Positions 1 through 8,247 of a stretch of 38,182 bases of DNA are shown here, piece by piece. Position 1 is the stretch's first letter; the number at the start of each line of letters is the position of its first letter. Where the stretch lies: the NCBI GenBank assembly GCA_010672165.1, contig JAAHHN010000043.1, positions 1 to 38,182 on the forward strand. The letters are read 5' to 3'. The stretch comes from Spirulina sp. SIO3F2. Its GTDB lineage: Bacteria; Cyanobacteriota; Cyanobacteriia; Cyanobacteriales; Spirulinaceae. The notes below the pieces were generated by a model. It was not told where the DNA came from. It saw only the letters and a program-made list of their open reading frames with translations, and did no database searches. The position numbers were made by a program, and so were the translations under genes.

Positions 1-111
1 CACAAAACTCAGCGTAACGTCAAAACGCTTGGCTATGTTTCTTTGGGACATGCCTGTACTTTGCCACGTATCTATTATCTTTTTACGGAAATCTAGCGAA
101 TATGCCTTCAT
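1..111 (-). CDS. IS630-family transposase, N-terminal fragment (runs off the window)
   Basis: Reading the minus strand from an ATG at 111 gives 37 residues beginning MKAYSLDFRKKIIDTW and continuing with a helix-turn-helix-like MSQRNIAKRF stretch. This is the characteristic start of IS630/Tc1-type transposases, whose N-terminal HTH domain binds the terminal inverted repeats before the DDE domain cuts DNA. The rest lies to the left of the window, so intactness cannot be judged. IS630 elements insert at TA; the element end should lie between 112 and about 170, but I could not identify the inverted repeat without the other end. Confidence 0.8.
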   Translation of the reverse strand, partial: MKAYSLDFRKKIIDTWQSTGMSQRNIAKRFDVTLSFV

Positions 112-168
112 CGCTTACCTCTATTCACTTTCTACCAATATAGCTGTACCTCATATTTGTGGAAAAGG

Positions 169-546
169 CTATATATCTTGAGGGGTTATAGGAGAACCAA
201 AATGAGTCGCCTCAAAACCTTGAGGCTCAAAACCATACTTGATGTATTTTACCGGAGTTTCATCTAATCCCAAACCAGGATTTCTTTTTCTTATAATATG
301 CCACAGTAGACCAGAATCATTACCCACGTCTATAAATTCAGAGTTGTCGTAGAATTTCGCGCCAGTGAAGTCAACTGCCTCTTCGGAATCACATGATTGG
401 GTTACTTTGATCACCAAGTTATTCGGAGCATTGTCTATTGCTGTTACACATAGCTCACCTCTCTGACAAGAAGATACGGTTAATAAACAAGCACACATTA
501 AAAACAGACAAGACACCTGTTTTTTACCAGAACATAATTTAATCAT
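169..546 (-). CDS. small predicted lipoprotein, unknown function
   Basis: This 125-residue protein starts with a basic n-region (MIKLCSGKKQ), a hydrophobic stretch and a lipobox-like LTVSSC, so cleavage and lipidation near Cys27 is predicted. The mature part is about 98 residues, has further cysteines (as in GELC and SCDS) and no family I recognise. It lies just downstream, on the same strand and convergent in no sense, of nothing obvious; its only close neighbour is the IS630 transposase start at 111, which points away to the left. The ORF has a plausible start but only a weak purine-rich stretch upstream. It could be part of a mobile-element cargo region, but that is inference. Confidence 0.5.
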   Translation of the reverse strand: MIKLCSGKKQVSCLFLMCACLLTVSSCQRGELCVTAIDNAPNNLVIKVTQSCDSEEAVDFTGAKFYDNSEFIDVGNDSGLLWHIIRKRNPGLGLDETPVKYIKYGFEPQGFEATHFGSPITPQDI

Positions 547-861
547 AGTTCTCTACTTTGACGTAAAAACTAACCGCTTACTCATTAGTGCGATCGCACT
601 GGGCAATCTCCCACCAGCACCAAGCTCAGTGACCATCTGCATCAATAAGTGTCACTCGCCTTATCAAACAATGCCAGGCATCGATCGATAGAGTCTGTCC
701 TCCCCGCTGCCGTCTTCACCCATGTGACATCTCCTACTCCACTGCCAGCACAAACCCCAACCAAGTCGCAAAAACCGAACCGCCCTCCCAGCAGCGCTCT
801 GTTATCCTAAAATCGTAGTATTTCGTACCCTTCACCCCCCACTTTAAGGAGAGAGCTGTCA
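547..861. other. intergenic region, no gene seen
   Basis: This 315-bp stretch separates the divergent lipoprotein and dnaJ-like genes. It holds a HIP1 octamer (GCGATCGC, 590-597) and a TAAAAT box at 808-813 that could be a -10 element for the dnaJ-like gene, although no good -35 box sits at the right distance. I see no RNA gene or long repeat. Confidence 0.5.
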
Positions 862-1854
862 ATGGCTGCCACTGACTTCAAGGACTATTATGCGATTCTC
901 GGGGTCAATAAGACGGCATCAGCAGATGAAATCAAGAAAGCCTTCCGGAAATTGGCCCTGAAGTATCACCCCGATCGCAACCCTGGGGATAAAGCCGCCG
1001 AAGCCCGGTTCAAGGAAGCCAGCGAAGCCTACGAAGTGCTCTCCGATGCCGAAAAGCGCCAGAAATACGATCAATTTGGGCGCTACTGGAAACAAGCAGG
1101 CCAAGGCGTGGGCAGTCCCTTTGGGGGGGGCGGACGCAGCACCAGCGACTTTAGCAACTTTGACTTTGGGCAGTACGGTAACTTTGAGGAGTTTATCAAT
1201 GATCTTCTTGGAGGCATGGGGGGCAGCAGTTCCCGCAGCCGTTACCGCACCACCACCGATCCGCGCAGTAACTATCGCAGTGCCACCCAAACCAACACTC
1301 GCTTCAAAGAAGATGTCGCCAAAGACAAGGAAGCCACATTAAAGTTGTCCCTTGCCGAAGCCTTCCGTGGCATTCAAAAACGTCTCAATATCAATGGTGA
1401 AATCATTGATGTACGGATTCCTCCGGGAGCAAAGCCCGGTAGTCGAGTGCGGGTACGAGGCAAAGGCAACTTTGACCCCTTTACCCAACAGCGTGGTGAC
1501 TTATATCTCAATGTCAACCTCAATCCCCACAGCTTTTTCACCTTTGACGGCGAGAATCTAAGCTGTGAGTTGCCCATTAGCCCCGACGAAGCAGTTTTAG
1601 GGACATCTGTTGAAGTCCCGACCCCTGATGGTGCTGTCACCATGAAAATTCCGGCGGGGATTCGTGGCGGCCAAACCCTGCGACTGCGCGGCAAAGGTTG
1701 GGTCACACCCCGAGGTGGTCGCACCGATCAACTGGTTAAAATCTGCATTATCACGCCCACAAACCTCAGCGCCCTGGAACGAGATTATTACGAGAAAATC
1801 CGCAATACGCGCACAACCAACCCCCGCAGTCATCTAAATGGCGTGCGGTTGTGA
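862..1854 (+). CDS. DnaJ/Hsp40 co-chaperone, type II (CbpA-like, no zinc finger)
   Basis: This J-domain co-chaperone stimulates the ATPase of DnaK (Hsp70) in the cytoplasm and delivers unfolded substrates to it. The J domain occupies about residues 8-75, with the essential HPD at 36-38. A Gly/Phe/Ser-rich linker follows at about 84-125, then two C-terminal beta-barrel substrate-binding domains (about 155-310) with typical DnaJ-C motifs such as [19 protein letters not shown]. The CxxCxGxG zinc repeats of DnaJ proper are absent, which makes it type II. The 330-residue length fits CbpA-like proteins. The start is supported by AAGGAG at 846-851, about 10 bases upstream of the ATG. Cyanobacteria carry several dnaJ paralogues, so the symbol is left blank. 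No dnaK or grpE is adjacent. Confidence 0.93.
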   Translation: MAATDFKDYYAILGVNKTASADEIKKAFRKLALKYHPDRNPGDKAAEARFKEASEAYEVLSDAEKRQKYDQFGRYWKQAGQGVGSPFGGGGRSTSDFSNFDFGQYGNFEEFINDLLGGMGGSSSRSRYRTTTDPRSNYRSATQTNTRFKEDVAKDKEATLKLSLAEAFRGIQKRLNINGEIIDVRIPPGAKPGSRVRVRGKGNFDPFTQQRGDLYLNVNLNPHSFFTFDGENLSCELPISPDEAVLGTSVEVPTPDGAVTMKIPAGIRGGQTLRLRGKGWVTPRGGRTDQLVKICIITPTNLSALERDYYEKIRNTRTTNPRSHLNGVRL

Positions 1855-1985
1855 ATATCTCAATCAGAACTGTGTAACAATCTCGTTGCAACCGTGGTGG
1901 TTTTGGAATCGGGCTAGAGTCAAACGCTACACTGTCTCTAGACTTCACATCTAGCCTTCCAAATTGGCAGCCGACACAAAACCGT

Positions 1986-4124
1986 ATGGAACCGATCGCC
2001 ACCACCGTTACGGTCAATGAGCAAGGGGTGCTCACCGCCCAACTGACTGGGGTTGAACCGGGGGACTATACCGCGTCCATTACCCTCACCACACCTGAAG
2101 CTCCGACGTCTCCCCCCACACCTGCGCCAACACCCCCTCCTCAATTTAAAGATACAGCAGGTCATTGGGCAGAACCCTTTATTCGTGGATTAGCCCAAAC
2201 GGGTCTAATTCGAGGCTTCCCGGATAACACCTTCCGCCCGGACAAACCCTTTAATCGCGCCCAATTTGCTAGTTTGCTTGCCGCGGCGTTTCAATTGCCT
2301 GTGGTGCGGGAGGCGATTACGTTCCGAGATGTCTATCCCAAATATTGGGCTGCTGAGAGCATCGCCAAGGCTTATCAAATGGGCATTCTGTCCGGTTATC
2401 CCAATCGCGCGTTTCGGCCCAACTTAGCGGTCACTAAAATTCAAGTCATTGTGGCTCTCGTTAACGCGGTTAAACCCACAGTTGACAGTAGCGCTGTGTT
2501 GTTGCCCAAGTATTATACCGACTGGATGTCTGTGCCGGACTATGGGCAAGCAGCGGTGAAATCGGCAACCCAGGTGGGGATGGTGATTAATCATCCTGAC
2601 CCCAAGCTGTTGGGGGCTGATAATGAAATTACCCGCGCTGAAGTGGCAGCCCTTTTCTATCAAGCTCTGGCTTACAGTGGTCGTGTCCAAAAAATCAACT
2701 CGGAATATATTGTTCAAGCCACTACCCAACCGGGAGAAATAAGTGTTACGGTTCAACACCAGCGGGAGTTTCGGGGGGCTTGGGTAGCGTCGGTCTGGAA
2801 CCTTAACTTCCCTTCCAAGAAAGGCCTCCCCACGGCGCAACAGCAGCAGGAAATCCGCACGATCCTCGATCGCCTCCAAGATCTCGGTTTCAATGCCCTG
2901 ATCTTTCAAGTGCGTCCGGAAGGGGATGCCCTCTACAGTTCCCAGCTTGAACCCTGGAGTGCTTGGCTGACAGGCAAACAGGGCCAAGCGCCGAATCCGT
3001 TTTATGACCCCCTGGACTATGTGGTGGATGAAGCCCATAAGCGGGCGATCGAAGTTCATGCTTGGTTTAACCCTTACCGTGCCCGTACCCCGTCTCAGAC
3101 TTCACCCACAGTTGCGCCCCATATCGATGCAACCGATGCCAAAGCGGTCTATGTCTACGGTAAGCAGCGCTGGATGGACCCAGGGCTTAAGTCGGTGCAG
3201 GATCGCACCTATGATGTGATTTTGGATGTAGCCCAGCGCTACGACATTGATGGCATCCATTTGGATGATTATTTCTATCCCTATCCAATTCCTGGGGTCG
3301 ATTTCCCCGACAAAGTGACCTATGACCGCTATCGCAACGGTGGCGGCAAGCTGAGTCGGTCGGATTGGCGTCGCGCGAATGTCAACACAATGATTGAGCG
3401 TCTGGCTAAAGGGATTCGCACTGCCAAGCCCCACATTAAGTTTGGCATCAGCCCCTTTGGTATTTATCGACCCGGACAACCCGCAGGGATTAAGGGCTTG
3501 GATCAATATGCGCAGCTTTATGCTGACCCCAAGCATTGGCTAGCCCAGGGTTGGGTGGACTACATTGCGCCCCAGCTCTATTGGCCGATCGCCCAAACTC
3601 AGCAGAGTTACACTACGCTTTTGAAGTGGTGGACACAGAACAACCCCAAGCAAGCTCACATTTATGTAGGAAACAATCTGGTGAAAGTAGGCACAATGGG
3701 GTGGCCGACCAGTGAGTTTGAGCAGCAGGTGAAGCTGTCGCGGCAAATGGCTAAACAGGAGTCGTTGGGGAATATTTTCTACAACGTCAAGCCGCTGCTG
3801 GCAAATACCGCCAATGTGAATGCGACGTTTAAGAAGCTCTACGCCCAACCTGCCCTTGCGCCAGTGATGGCAGACAAGGCCAGTTCACCCCCTGCTCAGC
3901 CGGTGAATCTGGAAATCCGCGATCGCACGGTGTCTTGGCAGTCACCGAATCCGGTGGAGTTGCGGTCTTGGACGTTATATCGTGGGGAGGGCAATGGCTG
4001 GCGTTTAGAGCGGGTGTTGCCGTTGCAGACCCAGAGTGTGACGCTGACGCCGGGATATTATGCGCTCTGTGCAGTGAATCGGTTGGCCCAGGAGAGTCAA
4101 GGGGTCGTGTTTGAGGTGCAGTAA
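1986..4124 (+). CDS. SLH-domain protein with family-10-like glycosidase (GHL10/DUF187) domain
   Basis: This 712-residue protein has a short beta-rich segment (1-37), a Pro/Thr linker (38-53), and three S-layer homology repeats at about 54-100, 113-160 and 176-230 that normally bind cell-wall polymers. A GHL10 domain follows at about 260-590, opening with EFRGAWVASVWNLNFPS and containing DGIHLDDYFYPYP, a probable TIM-barrel glycan hydrolase. A fibronectin-III-like tail ends the protein (about 645-712). It is likely a surface enzyme acting on peptidoglycan or associated polysaccharide. The oddity is that there is no signal peptide: the frame stays open for another 36 codons upstream (from 1878) but offers no ATG, GTG or TTG and no hydrophobic stretch. 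No ribosome binding site is visible at 1986. Either the 5' end is truncated or export is unusual. Confidence 0.85.
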   Translation: MEPIATTVTVNEQGVLTAQLTGVEPGDYTASITLTTPEAPTSPPTPAPTPPPQFKDTAGHWAEPFIRGLAQTGLIRGFPDNTFRPDKPFNRAQFASLLAAAFQLPVVREAITFRDVYPKYWAAESIAKAYQMGILSGYPNRAFRPNLAVTKIQVIVALVNAVKPTVDSSAVLLPKYYTDWMSVPDYGQAAVKSATQVGMVINHPDPKLLGADNEITRAEVAALFYQALAYSGRVQKINSEYIVQATTQPGEISVTVQHQREFRGAWVASVWNLNFPSKKGLPTAQQQQEIRTILDRLQDLGFNALIFQVRPEGDALYSSQLEPWSAWLTGKQGQAPNPFYDPLDYVVDEAHKRAIEVHAWFNPYRARTPSQTSPTVAPHIDATDAKAVYVYGKQRWMDPGLKSVQDRTYDVILDVAQRYDIDGIHLDDYFYPYPIPGVDFPDKVTYDRYRNGGGKLSRSDWRRANVNTMIERLAKGIRTAKPHIKFGISPFGIYRPGQPAGIKGLDQYAQLYADPKHWLAQGWVDYIAPQLYWPIAQTQQSYTTLLKWWTQNNPKQAHIYVGNNLVKVGTMGWPTSEFEQQVKLSRQMAKQESLGNIFYNVKPLLANTANVNATFKKLYAQPALAPVMADKASSPPAQPVNLEIRDRTVSWQSPNPVELRSWTLYRGEGNGWRLERVLPLQTQSVTLTPGYYALCAVNRLAQESQGVVFEVQ

Positions 4125-4272
4125 GGGCGAAAAACATCAAGAGACTGTCCCTCAAAAACCAAGGATATTGAGCACGGGATAATTTATGGTCAATGGTTTT
4201 CCATCGTTGCCCACCAAAACGACTATCACAAACTGGACAATGGTGCTCTATCTACCAAGCAAACTTTACGCC

Positions 4273-5148
4273 CTAGAATCGCCCCGCCAAAAAATCGCGC
4301 TGGGCTTGCAGCACCTCGGCTTGTGTATTCATCACAAACGGGCCACCGTGAGCCACAGGTTCATTCAACGGCTTTCCTGCAATCAAGAGTGCCCGGCCAC
4401 CCTTTGCTGTGCTCAGTTCGAGCCGATCGCCTGCCCCCAGCACTGCCAGCGTTCCAGTGGAAATTGCTTGCCCCTGGCCCTCAGCCTGAACTGTAACCTC
4501 GCCCTCATAGACCACGAGAAAAGCGTTATGGGTCAACGGTAAAGACTCAGTGAAAGTCTGACCCGCTTCCAGGATCAGATCCCAATAGATCGCTTCGGTA
4601 GCCGCAGGTTGAATTGGCCCCGTTGTCCCCTGGCTAGTGCGACCTGCGATCGCTCGCACCGTCACGCCATCTCGACCCTCTTCGGGAATTTCACTCGCAT
4701 CAAATTCTTGATATTTCGGTGCAGTCATTTTCTCAGCCGCAGGCAAGTTGAGCCAAAGCTGGAAGCCCCAGAGTAGCCCGTCGGTCTGTTCTGGCATCTC
4801 CGAATGGACAATGCCACGGCCCGCTGTCATCCATTGCACGCCCCCCGGTTCGATCACGCCCCGATGACCCTTATTGTCTTCGTGGCGAACTTTGCCCGCC
4901 AATACATAGGTCACGGTCTCAAAGCCCCGATGGGGATGGTTGGGAAAACCTGCTACATAGTCTTGGGGTTGATCGGAATGCATCATATCCAGTAGCAGCA
5001 AGGGGTCGAGTATGGGCAATGCGGCTGTGCCCAAAAAGCGGGTCAGCCGGACGCCTGCACCATCGGCAGCGGGAAGACCGGGAATGATTTGAGTAACAGC
5101 ACGATGATGAGATATGGGTGGAGCTTGGCGATGGGATGAAGTGAGCAT
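4273..5148 (-). CDS. pirin family protein
   Basis: This is a bicupin protein of 291 residues, the usual pirin length. The metal site of pirins is intact: His71 and His73 in NHPHRGFETVTY, then His115 and Glu117 in GRGIVHSEMP. The C-terminal cupin ends near GKPLNEPVAHGGPFVMNT, a hallmark of the family. Some bacterial pirins show quercetinase activity and others act as redox or metabolic regulators; the substrate here is unknown. The ATG at 5148 is preceded by an AAGGAG-like site about 10 bases upstream, so the start is well supported. It is monocistronic, with the DUF433/DUF5615 pair lying upstream on the same strand but separated by about 120 bases. Confidence 0.93.
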   Translation of the reverse strand: MLTSSHRQAPPISHHRAVTQIIPGLPAADGAGVRLTRFLGTAALPILDPLLLLDMMHSDQPQDYVAGFPNHPHRGFETVTYVLAGKVRHEDNKGHRGVIEPGGVQWMTAGRGIVHSEMPEQTDGLLWGFQLWLNLPAAEKMTAPKYQEFDASEIPEEGRDGVTVRAIAGRTSQGTTGPIQPAATEAIYWDLILEAGQTFTESLPLTHNAFLVVYEGEVTVQAEGQGQAISTGTLAVLGAGDRLELSTAKGGRALLIAGKPLNEPVAHGGPFVMNTQAEVLQAQRDFLAGRF

Positions 5149-5270
5149 TGCAGAATTTCTCCTTGTTTAAAGACCAATGCAGAGATGTCTTAAGTCAATT
5201 ATGGATTGAAATTCCAAAAACAACAATTAGCTATTTTGAACACGGATTGTCAGCTCAAAAGCGACATACA

Positions 5271-5603
5271 TCACAAGAATTCAATCGCGTTATGCACCTC
5301 CTCTAGCTCCAAAACCTCCCACATTAAAACCAAACCCGCTACGATTTCACCGATCGAACGACTCCTGGGATGGCAATAGGCAATTTCGCAATGCTCAACC
5401 CCTTGCTGATGCAAAGCCAAAAAATCATCATCCTGTGTGAACAATACACGACCTTGCTCAACCGCAAATTCAAGTTGTGCAAGATCGCTCTCACCCCGTA
5501 AGCCCACGTCCGGGGTGACTGTTACATCAATTCCCCGTCGTCGCAATCCCTCCGCCACTGACCGCGATACCTGTTCATCCAAATGGAATTTAAGTTTCGC
5601 CAC
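5271..5603 (-). CDS. DUF5615 PIN-like putative toxin
   Basis: From a GTG at 5603 this gives 110 residues beginning MAKLKFHLDEQVSRSVAEGL, followed by GIDVTVTPDVGLRGESD and VLFTQDDDFLALH. The acidic residues in FHLDEQ and TQDDDF resemble the PIN-like/Mut7-C nuclease core of DUF5615 proteins. These are usually paired with a DUF433 partner and are predicted RNA-cleaving toxins. The frame is open further upstream to an ATG at 5672, but homology only begins at the GTG, which lies 14 bases inside the upstream DUF433 gene. That overlap suggests translational coupling. Toxicity is inferred from the family and the pairing, not shown. Confidence 0.85.
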   Translation of the reverse strand: MAKLKFHLDEQVSRSVAEGLRRRGIDVTVTPDVGLRGESDLAQLEFAVEQGRVLFTQDDDFLALHQQGVEHCEIAYCHPRSRSIGEIVAGLVLMWEVLELEEVHNAIEFL

Positions 5604-5907
5604 GCTGAATTCGTAGTTTCTGCTGCACCTTAGAGGGAAACTCTGATCGTAACGACGCAGCCAATGCTTCACCTGTAACCATCTGCGCCCGAATTTCGTC
5701 TACATGATCGTGATAATACGCCAAGGCTGCATACACATCTGCCAAGGTGATTGTAGGATGTTCTGCCACAATTTGCTGGGGTGATAAGCCCATTTCTTCA
5801 TGCCAAACCACCACATCTTGGACTCGGATGCGATGGCCTGCAATCCGAGGTTTTCCTCCGCAAACGCCTGGCGTAATTTGGATATGTTCAGTGATGGTTG
5901 AGGTCAT
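5590..5907 (-). CDS. DUF433 putative antitoxin
   Basis: Taken from the ATG at 5907 this is a 105-residue protein with the DUF433 signature: ITPGVCGGKPRIAGHRIRVQ, then a helical region with EMGLSPQQIVAEHPTITLADVYAALAYYHDH. DUF433 has a winged-helix-like fold and is the usual partner of DUF5615 PIN-like proteins, so it probably neutralises the product of the overlapping gene and may autoregulate the operon. An alternative ATG at 5982 would add 25 residues, but these fall into a dispersed palindromic repeat (about 5957-6016) and do not look like part of the family. The shorter start is preferred, although no clear ribosome binding site precedes it. Confidence 0.85.
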   Translation of the reverse strand: MTSTITEHIQITPGVCGGKPRIAGHRIRVQDVVVWHEEMGLSPQQIVAEHPTITLADVYAALAYYHDHVDEIRAQMVTGEALAASLRSEFPSKVQQKLRIQRGET

Positions 5908-5956
5908 TGACTTTGACAGGGAGGGAGACTCCAAAAGTATAGCAATCCTTAAAAAC

Positions 5957-6016
5957 AGGAAAAGGTATTGTACGTCAGTCATCGCAAGCGTTTGAAACTC
6001 AACTGACGATATCCCC
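5957..6016. repeat. dispersed ~57-bp palindromic repeat, copy 1 (diverged)
   Basis: The ends form an imperfect inverted repeat: GTACGTCAGTCATCGC on the left against CAACTGACGATATCCCC on the right, around a centre containing GTTTGAAACT. The same design is seen at 16148-16203 and, inverted, at 18874-18930. It lies immediately upstream of the DUF433 gene and may carry or disrupt its promoter. Confidence 0.7.
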
Positions 6017-6113
6017 GAGTTGAACGGGGTTGAATTTAACGAAAGTTGGCGATCGCAGGCTTTATCGGTAGAGTAGAGCAGCCCCCTTTCGCATCTCTAG
6101 CTGTTTGCCCACC

Positions 6114-6737
6114 ATGAAGCCCGTCACTATCCTCACCACTGCCCCTGAGCCCCTGCCCCACGAGCAGGCGATGGCTGAGGCGATCGCTGCCTTAGAACCC
6201 GATCGCACCGTGCAATTTGAACCGGGTACAATGGCAGTCTATACCGAGGATGTGGACTATTGCCCATTAACCCTGGAATTGGCGAACCCTGAACAGTTTC
6301 AACTGACGCCCTACCTGGATGTAGATGTTCAACGTCAGCTTGTGCAACAACAATGGTCAATTCCCAGTTGCGGGCAGGGTGAGCTGTGGCTACCCGTAGT
6401 TTTAACCGCCAAAGGCCCCCTCTATGCGGAAGCAATTCAAGCCAAAGACGGTCAATATCAGCAGCCTTATCATCTCAAAGACAAACAGCGTCAGCCCCTC
6501 TATCGCTTTGCGTTCCAACTGCTCGATCACTACCAGGCCACTCCAGCGGTTTACTTGCTTGCGTTTACGCAACAAACAGATGGCTTTGTCTTTGATCGCC
6601 TCCTTCCCTTCCCTAATGCGGGCGCGATCGCATCTATCGGTATTCAGGAACCGGATCTCTTTCGCTGCCATTGGCTTTGTTTGCAACACCAACCGATTCT
6701 AGATGTGCAAATCAATGGCGCTCAAGTAAGACCGTAA
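6114..6737 (+). CDS. hypothetical protein, function not recognised
   Basis: The ATG at 6114 gives 207 residues (an in-frame TTG at 6105 would add three). The protein has no signal peptide or membrane segment and looks soluble and cytoplasmic. It contains runs such as GELWLPVVLTAKGPLYAEAI and FDRLLPFPNAGAIASIG. I recognise no catalytic motif or family. Codon use and GC content match the neighbouring core genes, so it is probably a real, resident gene. It is flanked by the antitoxin pair on the left and the TPR gene on the right, both on the other strand, so it appears to be transcribed alone. Confidence 0.65.
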   Translation: MKPVTILTTAPEPLPHEQAMAEAIAALEPDRTVQFEPGTMAVYTEDVDYCPLTLELANPEQFQLTPYLDVDVQRQLVQQQWSIPSCGQGELWLPVVLTAKGPLYAEAIQAKDGQYQQPYHLKDKQRQPLYRFAFQLLDHYQATPAVYLLAFTQQTDGFVFDRLLPFPNAGAIASIGIQEPDLFRCHWLCLQHQPILDVQINGAQVRP

Positions 6738-6868
6738 GGCTGAATGTTGAATGCAATACCGGTTTTTTGTACAGAATTAGAGTATCTCCAGAAAAAACAA
6801 GCCAGGAATATCATGATTCATTAGCGGCAGGCGTCCCCACCTGCCTTGGATAGTTATTGTTCATACTC

Positions 6869-7987
6869 CTAGCGAAACGTCTGAAACGGGAACTGGTGGA
6901 CGATTTGCTCCCGTTCACTGTATAAAATGGCTAAACCTTCCTGATCATCAAGACGCTCGGCTACCGCGATCGCGTTGTTATAGAGAGCATAGCTATTCTC
7001 CCAACGGCCCAGGAATTTATAGTATTGGGCGTAAATATGCAATGCCCGCAGTTCCTGGCGCAAATCCTGCTGCTCACGGGCTAGTGCAACCCAATCATCC
7101 AATGAGGCAAAGGCCTGGGGCCAGCGCTGGTTAAAGGCATAGTTAAGGGCCAACCGCTGCAAGGCCCGAAATTCATTGACCAGATCACCATTTTCCTGGG
7201 CATACCAACGGGCCAGGCGATATTCTCCCACTGCTTGGTCATATTGTTCGAGGGCGGCATAGGCGTCGCCAATATTGTTGAGGGTATTGGCTTGACCCCC
7301 TGTATCGGGATAACGGCGTCGTAAGATCCAAGCTTGACGATACACTTCGATGGCTTCGGCATAACGCCCTTGGTTGGCGATCGCCAAGCCCAGATTACTT
7401 AAACTCAGCGCTTCACCGGGTTCATCCCCAATGCTGCGAGCTACGGCTAGCCCTCCCCGAAACGTTTCTTCGGCTGCCACGGGACTGTTGTTGTTGAGCA
7501 AGAGTGTGCCGATGTTGTTGTAGCCATAAATTTGCTGGCTATAGTCATTGAGATCACTGGCAACGGCAAGACTCCGCCGCAGGGCATCTTCTGCCTTCTG
7601 GTAGTCCCTTAGTTCTAAATATGCAAAGCCAATATGGTCGTAGACCGCCCCAATTGCTGGCAGGTCATAAATCGATTGATATTGCTCTAATGCTGCTCGC
7701 CACAAGCCGATCGCCCGAGTGATTTGTCCTACCTCTTGCGCTGCTCGACCCTCTCGGAATAAACGATTAGCTTCGGCTTCGGCTAGGGAAGGGGGACGCG
7801 GCCCCCGTTCAGAGAGCTGAAGTTGGTCATTGAAGATGGTGAGGCCTTGGGCTGGTGTGGGGGTGTGCGGTAGGGCGATCGCTAGTCCCAAACTCAGGCC
7901 GAGCAAAAGGAGCGATCGGCTTAAGCATTGTGTTGTTGAGACTGAGGGAATCTGGCAAGATTTCATGGTGTTGGCAAAAGGCAACAT
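6869..7987 (-). CDS. exported tetratricopeptide (TPR) repeat protein
   Basis: This 372-residue protein begins with a signal peptide whose hydrophobic core is SLLLLGLSLGLAIALP, ending near PTPAQG (about residue 48). The rest is at least six TPR units (about 73-350) with the W-L-G-Y-A-F-A-P pattern, for example IYGYNNIGTLLLNNNSP and ANTLNNIGDAYAALEQYDQA. Such repeats form a superhelical scaffold for protein binding, here in the periplasm or outer envelope. No enzymatic domain (for example CHAT) follows. A second in-frame ATG at 7966 would give a more typical n-region and may be the true start. No partner is identifiable from the neighbourhood. Confidence 0.85.
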   Translation of the reverse strand: MLPFANTMKSCQIPSVSTTQCLSRSLLLLGLSLGLAIALPHTPTPAQGLTIFNDQLQLSERGPRPPSLAEAEANRLFREGRAAQEVGQITRAIGLWRAALEQYQSIYDLPAIGAVYDHIGFAYLELRDYQKAEDALRRSLAVASDLNDYSQQIYGYNNIGTLLLNNNSPVAAEETFRGGLAVARSIGDEPGEALSLSNLGLAIANQGRYAEAIEVYRQAWILRRRYPDTGGQANTLNNIGDAYAALEQYDQAVGEYRLARWYAQENGDLVNEFRALQRLALNYAFNQRWPQAFASLDDWVALAREQQDLRQELRALHIYAQYYKFLGRWENSYALYNNAIAVAERLDDQEGLAILYSEREQIVHQFPFQTFR

Positions 7988-8019
7988 GACACGACTTGGA
8001 CGGTTCGCAATAGGTGTTA

Positions 8020-8116
8020 GTAGTAGGGGCTCGGTCTCCGTGCCCCCGCGCAGTATTCAACACGATCCCGTCAATAATATTGAGGGAATTACAGGGCAGC
8101 AAAACGCAGCCCCTAC
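8020..8116. repeat. GTAGGGGC-type palindromic intergenic repeat, copy A
   Basis: Bounded by GTAGGGGCTCGGTCTCCGTG on the left and GCAGCCCCTAC on the right, this about 97-bp stretch has inverted ends. It matches the general design of 16265-16370. It is probably a cyanobacterial MITE-like or intergenic repeat. Confidence 0.55.
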
Positions 8117-8164
8117 GTGAGAACCATTAGATTTTTTTTTCCTCTCCTTAAATGAAACCACCCT

Positions 8165-8207
8165 ACTCCTCTCCGTTCAATAAGGAGGAGTTATGCCGCC
8201 AAGCGGC
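8165..8207 (-). terminator. two adjacent hairpins downstream of the PotD-like gene, possible terminator
   Basis: ACTCCTC (8165-8171) pairs with GAGGAGT (8185-8191), and GCCGC (8195-8199) pairs with GCGGC (8203-8207) around a CAA loop. They lie 40-80 bases past the stop of the minus-strand binding-protein gene. There is no U-run directly after either stem, so this is not a canonical intrinsic terminator. Confidence 0.35.
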
Positions 8208-8247
8208 TAGAACACCTTACAGCCCAAGCTAGCACAGATCCTAGACG

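Noticed and set aside
4186-4542. 118-codon plus-strand ORF over the pirin gene
   Set aside because: It lies antisense to a well-supported pirin with an intact metal site, so it is a shadow frame.
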